A stretch of DNA of 64,000 nt from Actinopolyspora erythraea (lineage in GTDB: Bacteria; Actinomycetota; Actinomycetes; Mycobacteriales; Pseudonocardiaceae): contig NZ_CP022752.1 of the NCBI RefSeq assembly GCF_002263515.1, positions 4,774,001 to 4,838,000 of the forward strand. Direction: 5' to 3'. The translations under genes and the position numbers were made by a program. Shown piece after piece: positions 58,688 to 64,000 of this stretch (position 1 is its first letter; each line of letters opens with the position of its first letter). Below the pieces are notes generated by a model. It did not search any database. It had not been told where the DNA came from and was given only the letters and a program-made list of their open reading frames with translations.

Positions 58688-59331
58688 TCACCCCTCCCGG
58701 ACCACGTCCTCGATCACGGGCATCAAGTCCCTTCCCACCACGGAGCCGAGAAAGACGGCGGCCACCCTGTCCTGTGCTCGCGGTCCAGCACGAGCGTTAT
58801 GGGAACAGTGGACAGTGGGAGACCGCGCAGCGCGAGGGTCACACGACCGTCGGGGTCGTAGAGGGACGGATAGCCGAGGTCCAGGTTGTGCGCGAAGTCC
58901 CGCGCGGAGCCGCGGTCGCCGCGGACGTTGACCCCGAGGAACCGCACGTTCTCCTCGGAGGTCCGCTCCGCCAGCCGTTCGAGCTCGTCGGCCTCCGCCC
59001 GGCAGGGACCGCACCAGGAAGCCCACAGGTTCAGCAGCACCGCCTCGCCCTCGTGGTCGGACAGCGATATCCGGGTGCCGGGATCCCTGACCGAACCACC
59101 GGCGAGCTCACCGACCTCCTGGCGCTCGCCGGGCGGATACACGATCCGCGTCTTCCCGCCGGGCGAGACGAAGCCGAACTCGCCCTCACCGGCGACCAGA
59201 CCTTCACCACCCGCACCGCCGCAGCCGGAAACGGACATCACCGCCGCGAGCACCGCGCTTCCGCCTTCGGAGCTCTCTCCCAGCCCGTTCCAGCGGAGGA
59301 CGGCCGCGTACGACTCGGAACACGAACGCAT
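58688..59331 (-). pseudogene. TlpA-like thioredoxin lipoprotein, frameshifted
   Basis: The main frame starts near 59331, contains a lipobox (VLAAVMSVSGCGG), then a TlpA/ResA thioredoxin fold with AVLLNLWASWCGPCRAEADE (active CxxC) and RGLPLSTVPITLVLDREHR. There the natural C-terminus (VAAVFLGSVVGRDLMPVIED) is found in another frame, so a one-base indel lies near 58,775-58,785 and the main frame ends prematurely at 58723. The N-region before the lipobox lacks basic residues, while another frame there reads ELRRRKR, suggesting a second indel near 59,250. The intact protein would be an extracytoplasmic thiol-disulfide protein. Confidence 0.75.
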
Positions 59332-59616
59332 ACCACAGGCGCCGACCGCGCGTGTTGATCAGATCGCGTTTCGCCACCGCCACCGGGAAACCGCCTCCGC
59401 GAGGCCCGCTGCGCCGGCAGCGACGACGCGAACGGCCCCGGGCGGCCGGCCCTCGGGCGGCCCAGCGCCGGTACTCACGATGCGGTAACGATCGGAACGG
59501 ACAAGGCGGACACGGAAACCGAGGCGACGGCAGCGTCGTCCCATCTACGAAGAGCGCGCGACACGGGCAAACGGACCGACGACCGCGAGAACGGCGAACG
59601 ACGGAAGGACTCAGCG

Positions 59617-60561
59617 GTGTTCAAACGCATGCTGCAAGCGGTGGGTATCGGCGGCCCCTCGGTGGACACGGTGCTGCACGAGGGCGCCTGCCAGCCGGGT
59701 GGCGAGGTCTCCGGCGAGGTCCGCATCGGCGGTGCCAGCGGACCGGCCGACATCCAGCGGATCGACCTGATCCTGGTAGCCGAGGTCGAGACCTCCGACG
59801 ACCGGAAGGGAGCCCTGGAGTTCCAGCGCACGACGGTGGCCGAGAGCTTCCAGCTCGAAGCCGAGCAGTACACCACGATCCCGTTCAGGCTGGCGCTGCC
59901 GTGGGAAACGCCGATCACTGCGCTGCGCGGCCAGCCGCTGCACGGGATGCGGCTCGGGGTGCGCACCGAGGTGGCGGTGGCCAAGGCGGTGGACACCGGT
60001 GACATGGATCCGCTCCACGTCGAACCGCTGCCCTCCCAGCAACCGGTGATCGAGGCGCTGCTGAACATGGGCGCGCCGCTGAAGAGCGCCGACGTGGAGC
60101 ACGGGGTGCTGCAGGGCGTGGCGCAGCAGTTCCCCTTCTACCAGGAGATCGAGTTCTTCGCCCCGCCTAGGTTCGCGGGACGCATCAACGAGGTCGAGCT
60201 GACCTTCGTGGCGCGGCCCGACGGTCTCGACGTGGTGCTGGAGGCCGACAAGCGCGGTGGTTTGTTCACCCCGGGCGGTGACGTGCTGGGGCGCATCCAC
60301 CGCGGCCACGAGGAGGCGCTGCACACCGACTGGAACGCCGAGATCCACAACTGGCTGGAGGCGGTCTCGCAGTCCTCGGGCGGGTTCCTCGGCGGTGGGC
60401 ACGGCCACCACGGTCACGGCCCGGGTCGCTCCGGTTCGGGGCTGGGCGGCGCCGTCGCCGGGGGCGTCGCCGGCGCGGCGGCCGGTGTGTTCGGCGGCAT
60501 GATGCTCGGCGAGATGCTGGAGGGCGACGAAGGCGAGGACGACGAGGGCGACGAGGGCTGA
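59617..60561 (+). CDS. Spo0M-like sporulation/arrestin-fold protein
   Basis: A 314-residue protein of the Spo0M (SpoOM) family: MFKRMLQAVGIGGPSVDTVL, LHEGACQPGGEVSGEVRIGG, FRLALPWETPITALRG, LHGMRLGVRTEVAVAKAVDT and the C-terminal FYQEIEFFAPPRFAGRINEV. The fold is two arrestin-like beta sandwiches. In Bacillus Spo0M modulates sporulation, and in actinobacteria its role is unclear. The last ~75 residues are unusual: a Gly/His stretch (GGGHGHHGHGPG), a Gly/Ala zipper (GGAVAGGVAGAAAGVFGG) that may insert in membrane, and an acidic tail. GTG 59617 has GGAAGGA upstream. A strong terminator follows. Confidence 0.9.
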   Translation: MFKRMLQAVGIGGPSVDTVLHEGACQPGGEVSGEVRIGGASGPADIQRIDLILVAEVETSDDRKGALEFQRTTVAESFQLEAEQYTTIPFRLALPWETPITALRGQPLHGMRLGVRTEVAVAKAVDTGDMDPLHVEPLPSQQPVIEALLNMGAPLKSADVEHGVLQGVAQQFPFYQEIEFFAPPRFAGRINEVELTFVARPDGLDVVLEADKRGGLFTPGGDVLGRIHRGHEEALHTDWNAEIHNWLEAVSQSSGGFLGGGHGHHGHGPGRSGSGLGGAVAGGVAGAAAGVFGGMMLGEMLEGDEGEDDEGDEG

Positions 60562-60578
60562 GAACCCAACTCAACGGG

Positions 60579-60605
60579 CGCGGAGCGGGCCGATCCCGCT
60601 CCGCG
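60579..60605. terminator. Bidirectional terminator between Spo0M-like and paaE genes
   Basis: CGCGGAGCGGG (60579-60589) and CCCGCTCCGCG (60595-60605) form a perfect 11-bp stem with a 5-nt loop, 18 bp after the Spo0M stop and between convergent units. Confidence 0.8.
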
Positions 60606-60757
60606 TGCTCCCGTCCACCGCCGCCGGTGGGCGCCCCGCACATCTCGCGGGAGATCATCCCCCTGGGAGCGCCACTGCCCGGACGGCCCGCGCGTTTCAC
60701 GGGAAATCGCCGGGTCGTCCGGAGCGGGGGCGACCGAAGGTGCGAGCGGGGAACCTC

Positions 60758-61855
60758 TCAGGCGTCGTAGTCCACGACCACTTCCTCGGAGACCGGTATC
60801 GCCTGGCAGGTGAGCACGAACCCCGACTCCACCTCGGAGTCCTCCAGGGCGAAGTTGCGCCGCATCCGCACCCGCCCCTCGGTGACCCTGGCGCGGCAGG
60901 TCCCGCACACCCCGCCCTTGCAGGCGAACGGCAGATCGGAGCGGACCCGCTGGGCGGCGTCGAGCACCGGCGTGTCGGTGGGCAGCGCGACCTCGGTGGT
61001 GCGGCCGTCCAGCGTCACGCGCCCCCGGCTCACCTCGCCCTCGTAGTCGCCCTCCTCGTGCCGCACCGGCTCCGGGGGAACGTCGTCGACGTAGAACAGC
61101 TCCCGGTGCACCCGCTCCTCCGGGACTCCGAGCTCGGCCAGCACCTCTCCGGCCGCCTCCACCATCCCGTAGGGACCGCACAGCCACCACTGCTCCGAAC
61201 CGTCCAGCGGCACCAGGGTTCCCAGCAGGCCGCGCAGCCGTTCGGCGTCCAGCCGCCCGCTGACGAGTTCGGACTCGCGGGGCTCCCTGGACAGCACGTG
61301 CACCAGTTCGAAGCGGCTCGGATAGCGGTCCTTGAGATCGGCCAGCTCGTCGGTGAACATCACGGTGTCACTGCGGCGGTTGCCGTAGATCACCGTGACC
61401 TCGGAACCGGTCTGGGCGAGCAACGAGGCCGCGACGGACAGCACCGGCGTGATCCCGGACCCGGCCGCGACCAGCACGTGTCTGCCCGCGACGGACAGAT
61501 CCGGCGTGAACCGCCCGGTGGGCGGCATGACCTCGATCTCGTCGCCGACCTCGACCTCCCCGGTCAGCCAGCCGGAGAACAACCCCTCGGGAACGAGGCG
61601 GACCCCGATGCGCGGCCGGGCTCCCCGGGCGGAGCAGATCGAGTAGGAGCGCCGGTGCTCACCGTCGGCCTCCCACCGCCGCAGGGTCAACGACTGGCCG
61701 GGCAGGAAGTCGAACTCGGCGGCCAACTCGGGCGGGACGTCGAAGGTCACCGCGACCGCGTCGTCGCACAACCGCTCGACCTCGGCCACCCGGAGGGTGT
61801 GGAACGCCCGGTCGGCGCGGGCTCGCACCGGCGCGGGAGCTGTCGGGGTGGACAC
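60758..61855 (-). CDS. paaE: Phenylacetyl-CoA epoxidase reductase subunit
   Basis: A 365-residue reductase of the ring-epoxidase complex, passing electrons from NADPH through FAD and a 2Fe-2S cluster to PaaA. The FAD-binding barrel has RRSYSICSARG (RxYSx[CS]), the NADPH domain has VLVAAGSGITPVLSVAASLL and LCGPYGMVEAA, and the C-terminal plant-type ferredoxin domain has PFACKGGVCGTCRARVTEG plus a later CQAIP. GTG 61855 lies one base past the paaD stop. It is the last gene of the paaABCDE operon on the minus strand and ends near a strong terminator. Confidence 0.95.
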   Translation of the reverse strand: MSTPTAPAPVRARADRAFHTLRVAEVERLCDDAVAVTFDVPPELAAEFDFLPGQSLTLRRWEADGEHRRSYSICSARGARPRIGVRLVPEGLFSGWLTGEVEVGDEIEVMPPTGRFTPDLSVAGRHVLVAAGSGITPVLSVAASLLAQTGSEVTVIYGNRRSDTVMFTDELADLKDRYPSRFELVHVLSREPRESELVSGRLDAERLRGLLGTLVPLDGSEQWWLCGPYGMVEAAGEVLAELGVPEERVHRELFYVDDVPPEPVRHEEGDYEGEVSRGRVTLDGRTTEVALPTDTPVLDAAQRVRSDLPFACKGGVCGTCRARVTEGRVRMRRNFALEDSEVESGFVLTCQAIPVSEEVVVDYDA

Positions 61856-61856
61856 G

Positions 61857-62384
61857 TCAGATCTCCTTGAAGTACTCGAAGGGTTCCCGGCAGTCCAGGC
61901 AGCGGTACAGCGCCTTGCACGCGGTGGCGCTGAACTCGGAGGTCCGTTCGGTGACCGCGGAGTCGCACCTCGGACAGTGAACCGTCCGGCGCGGCGGCCC
62001 CAGCGTCAGCGGCACCGGTCCGCCGGAGGCGGTCGGCGGCCCGGCCTGATCGTCCGGGGGATGGATGCCGTGCTCGGCGAGCTTGCGCCTCCCCCGCTCG
62101 GTGATCCACGAGCTGCTCCACGGCGGGGAGAGCTCGGTGCGGATCCGCACGTCGTCATACCCTGCCCGGGTGAGCCTGTGGTGCAGCTCGGCACGCATCT
62201 CGGTCAGCGCCGGGCAGCCGGAGTAGGTGGGCGTGATCGTGACCACCACCGCGCCCGCTCCGGTGACGACCACCTCGCGCAGCACACCGAGGTCGGCCAG
62301 GGTGAGCATGGGAAGTTCCGGGTCGGTCACCGAGGCCGCCACCTCGGCGGCCACGGTCCGATCGGGTTCGGTGCGGGTCACCAC
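61857..62384 (-). CDS. paaD: Phenylacetate-CoA epoxidase assembly protein PaaD
   Basis: A ~175-residue protein of the PaaD/PaaJ group. It has an N-terminal MIP18/DUF59 domain (DPELPMLTLADLGVLREVVV, ITPTYSGCPALTEMRAELHH) and a C-terminal zinc-ribbon-like region (HCPRCDSAVTE, CKALYRCLDCREPFEYFKEI). PaaD is required for PaaABCE function, probably in iron-centre assembly. Two adjacent GTG codons (62384 and 62381) are possible starts; the second overlaps the paaC stop as GTGA. It is the fourth gene of the operon, directly followed by paaE. Confidence 0.93.
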   Translation of the reverse strand: MVTRTEPDRTVAAEVAASVTDPELPMLTLADLGVLREVVVTGAGAVVVTITPTYSGCPALTEMRAELHHRLTRAGYDDVRIRTELSPPWSSSWITERGRRKLAEHGIHPPDDQAGPPTASGGPVPLTLGPPRRTVHCPRCDSAVTERTSEFSATACKALYRCLDCREPFEYFKEI

Positions 62385-63268
62385 GTCGCCTCCGGATCAC
62401 TGCGCGCCAGGGACTGCATCTCGGCCAGCAGGTAACCGAGGTGTTCGGTGTGGACGCCGTCGCGGCCCGCCAGGCCACCCACGGTGCCCGTCCGGTTCAC
62501 CTCGGGCAGCCGCAGCGTCGCCAGCTCGCACACCTGCCCGAGCACCTGGTCGAACTCCTCCCGCAGCTCGGTGCTGTCCACGGCCACCCCGGAGGCGGCC
62601 AGGCGCCGCTCCACGGCGTGCCCCGCGAACAGCTCGTCGACCAGCGGCAGCACGTCGGCGAAACCGGCGCGCAGCCGTTCGGCCGAGTACTCGGTGCCGT
62701 CGCCGAGCCGGACGGCCCAGCGCGCCGCGTACTCCCGGTGGTAGGTGACCTCCTTGACCGCCTTCGCGGCGATCGCGGCGAGTACCGGGTCGGCCGAACC
62801 GACCAGGCGGTTGAGCAGCGCCAGCCGCCAGGTGGAGAACACCAGCAGCGAGGCCGTGGTCCTGCCGAAGTCCCCGACCGGGAGCTCGACCAGCCGCACG
62901 TTGCGGAACTCCGCCTCAGGGCGGAAGTAGGCCAGCGCGTCCTCGTCCCGGCCCGCACCCTCGACCGAGCCGGCGCGGGAGAGCAGCATCCGCGCCTGCC
63001 CCAGCAGGTCCAGGGCGATGTTGGCCAGCGCCACCTCGTCCTCCAGCTCGTGGGCACGCGTCACCCACTCGGTGAGCCGCTGCGAGAGGACCAGCGCGTC
63101 GTCGCCGAGCATCAGGCAGTAGGCCGCGAGGTCGGCGGTGTCCACCCCCTCGGGCACCGTGGTGTCCACCCCGGACAACGGATCGTCGAATCCGGTGCCG
63201 AAGGCCCACCGCGCGTCCCCCTCGGGATGCGTCTCGGCGATGGCCTCGTAGGCGTTGTCGAACGACAT
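62378..63268 (-). CDS. paaC: Phenylacetyl-CoA epoxidase structural subunit PaaC
   Basis: A 296-residue ferritin-like subunit that partners PaaA in the ring 1,2-epoxidase. Family features are DTADLAAYCLMLGDDALVLS, QRLTEWVTRAHELEDEVALA, NIALDLLGQARMLL and VKEVTYHREYAARWAVRLGD. PaaC keeps the fold but normally does not hold the catalytic di-iron centre. GAGG lies nine bases before ATG 63268. It is separated from paaB by 262 bp containing hairpin repeat B, unlike the usual tight spacing of this operon. It overlaps paaD by a few bases. Confidence 0.95.
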   Translation of the reverse strand: MSFDNAYEAIAETHPEGDARWAFGTGFDDPLSGVDTTVPEGVDTADLAAYCLMLGDDALVLSQRLTEWVTRAHELEDEVALANIALDLLGQARMLLSRAGSVEGAGRDEDALAYFRPEAEFRNVRLVELPVGDFGRTTASLLVFSTWRLALLNRLVGSADPVLAAIAAKAVKEVTYHREYAARWAVRLGDGTEYSAERLRAGFADVLPLVDELFAGHAVERRLAASGVAVDSTELREEFDQVLGQVCELATLRLPEVNRTGTVGGLAGRDGVHTEHLGYLLAEMQSLARSDPEATW

Positions 63269-63530
63269 GGGGAATTACCTCACCGGTTGCGAATGTGGCC
63301 GCCGAACCGCTGCGGCACGACTTGTCGAGTTCGGGACCGGAGCGAGAGCCGTACTGGGCCGAACCTCCACCAGTCCCGCAGTCGGCACCGCCGCGGGTTC
63401 TCTCGTGGTGCTCTCGCGAGGACGCCCCCGACGTTGTGTAGTAACTACCCGATGTCGGGGGAACCGCAGCGAGAGCCCGCGAGAGGTTCCGCCACCGGAC
63501 CACCCCGACAGATCGGCCGACACTGTCACC
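63269..63530. other. Unusual gap inside the paa operon
   Basis: About 260 bp separate paaB and paaC. It holds hairpin repeat B and no gene. A new promoter for paaCDE may lie at its left end, but none is clear. Confidence 0.5.
63375..63496 (+). repeat. Dispersed long-hairpin repeat, copy B
   Basis: GCTCTCGC (63410-63417) pairs with GCGAGAGC (63469-63476), extended by CTCTC/GAGAG. The inner stem CCCCCGAC (63425-63432) pairs with GTCGGGGG (63454-63461), and GTAG-TAA-CTAC forms the apex. Relative to copy A the first two inner-stem pairs change from G-C to C-G on both sides, keeping pairing. Confidence 0.8.
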
Positions 63531-63878
63531 TCAGATATGGGGAACATCGTCGGGAATCTCGTAGAAGGTGGGATGCCGGTAGACCTTGTCCCCGTTCGGC
63601 GCGAAGAAGGGGTCCTTCTCGTCCGGACTGGAGGCGGTGATGTCGGCGGCGCGCACCACCCAGATGCTCACGCCCTCGTTGCGGCGGGTGTAGAGGTTGC
63701 GCGCGTTGTGCAGCGCCATCTCCTCGTCGGCGGCGTGCAACGAGCCCACGTGCACGTGGTTGAGCCCCCGCTTGCCCCGGACGAACACCTCGAACAGCGG
63801 CCAGGCCGCGCTGGGGCGCTCCACCCCGGCGGAGGCTTCCCGGCCACCCGCGTCCCCGGTTCCCGGTGGTGTGGTCAT
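63531..63878 (-). CDS. paaB: Phenylacetyl-CoA epoxidase subunit PaaB
   Basis: A 115-residue small subunit of the epoxidase: WPLFEVFVRGKRGLNHVHVG, SLHAADEEMALHNARNLYTR and RRNEGVSIWVVRAADITASS, ending FYEIPDDVPHI. PaaB bridges PaaAC units in the complex. ATG 63878 overlaps the paaA stop as ATGA, indicating translational coupling. Its N-terminal ~20 residues are a poorly conserved Gly/Ser-rich extension. Downstream, the operon is interrupted by hairpin repeat B before paaC. Confidence 0.95.
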   Translation of the reverse strand: MTTPPGTGDAGGREASAGVERPSAAWPLFEVFVRGKRGLNHVHVGSLHAADEEMALHNARNLYTRRNEGVSIWVVRAADITASSPDEKDPFFAPNGDKVYRHPTFYEIPDDVPHI

Positions 63879-64000
63879 ACCGCGTCCCTCCCGCGTTCCG
63901 CCTGCTTCGCCGCGTGCGCCGCCGCGGCCTCGCGCACCCAGGCGCCTTCCTCGTGCGCCGCGCGGCGCCGCTCGACGCGCTGGGTGTTGCACGGCCCCTC
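63875..64000 (-). CDS. paaA: Phenylacetyl-CoA epoxidase catalytic subunit PaaA (C-terminal end only)
   Basis: The last 41 residues and stop of paaA are visible at the window edge: EGPCNTQRVERRRAAHEEGA, then WVREAAAAHAAKQAERGRD. The GPCNTQR segment is characteristic of the PaaA C-terminus. The di-iron site lies outside the window. The TGA overlaps the paaB ATG (ATGA). Confidence 0.92.
   Translation of the reverse strand, partial: EGPCNTQRVERRRAAHEEGAWVREAAAAHAAKQAERGRDAV

Overview
The window is 64 kb of high-GC actinobacterial chromosome. Mycothiol genes (mshA, a mycothiol-dependent isomerase-family protein), SenX3-RegX3, an HbhA-like protein, GTG/TTG starts and a probable leaderless promoter point to an actinomycete. 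Gene content fits Pseudonocardiales (an Actinopolyspora- or Saccharopolyspora-type organism) better than Mycobacterium or Streptomyces, but the species cannot be fixed from sequence alone. There are no rRNAs, CRISPR arrays, transposases or prophage. One tRNA cluster (Glu-Asp-Phe) is present.

Region 1 (1-20,050) is a conserved backbone block. Read on the minus strand from 20,045 to 1 it follows the Mycobacterium tuberculosis order Rv0474-hbhA-Rv0476 ... murB-L,D-transpeptidase ... mshA-ybjN-gpm-senX3-regX3-ppx-Rv0497-Rv0498-proC. Plus-strand inserts (an SDR, a DUF2505 protein, a mycothiol-dependent isomerase-family protein) and a protease-fold protein lacking its catalytic Ser and His interrupt it. 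Region 2 (20,300-33,300) carries metabolic and regulatory genes: a nucleotidyltransferase, a CGNR regulator, a DUF445 protein, dapC, an ECF sigma factor with an overlapping partner, a divergent MocR/YczE pair, a PP2C phosphatase, CorA and a secreted beta-propeller phytase. The phytase has a tandem 11-bp Pho-box-like array upstream; a similar array lies in front of senX3, so phosphate control may link the two.

Region 3 (33,300-43,150) is looser and more variable: two VOC proteins, a doubly frameshifted luciferase-like oxidoreductase, the tRNA cluster, a ScbR-type gamma-butyrolactone-receptor homologue, a CsoR-box/copper chaperone unit, small unknowns and a fatty acid desaturase. Region 4 (43,150-48,930) is a leucine/isovalerate catabolic operon (accD1-accA1-acyl-CoA dehydrogenase) with a divergent TetR gene and a palindromic GTTAAC operator array between them. 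Region 5 (49,000-60,600) holds ctaD, a phage-like HTH/zinc-finger pair, an MFS exporter, an aldo-keto reductase, a flavin monooxygenase, YigZ, a frameshifted TlpA-like lipoprotein gene and Spo0M. Region 6 (60,750-64,000) is the 3' part of a phenylacetyl-CoA epoxidase operon (paaABCDE), cut by the window edge in paaA.

The most notable non-coding signal is a dispersed long-hairpin repeat of about 120 bp. It has three near-full copies (around 5,050, 13,580 and 63,435) and two fragments. Its inner stem shows paired (compensatory) base changes between two copies, and one copy sits inside the paa operon.
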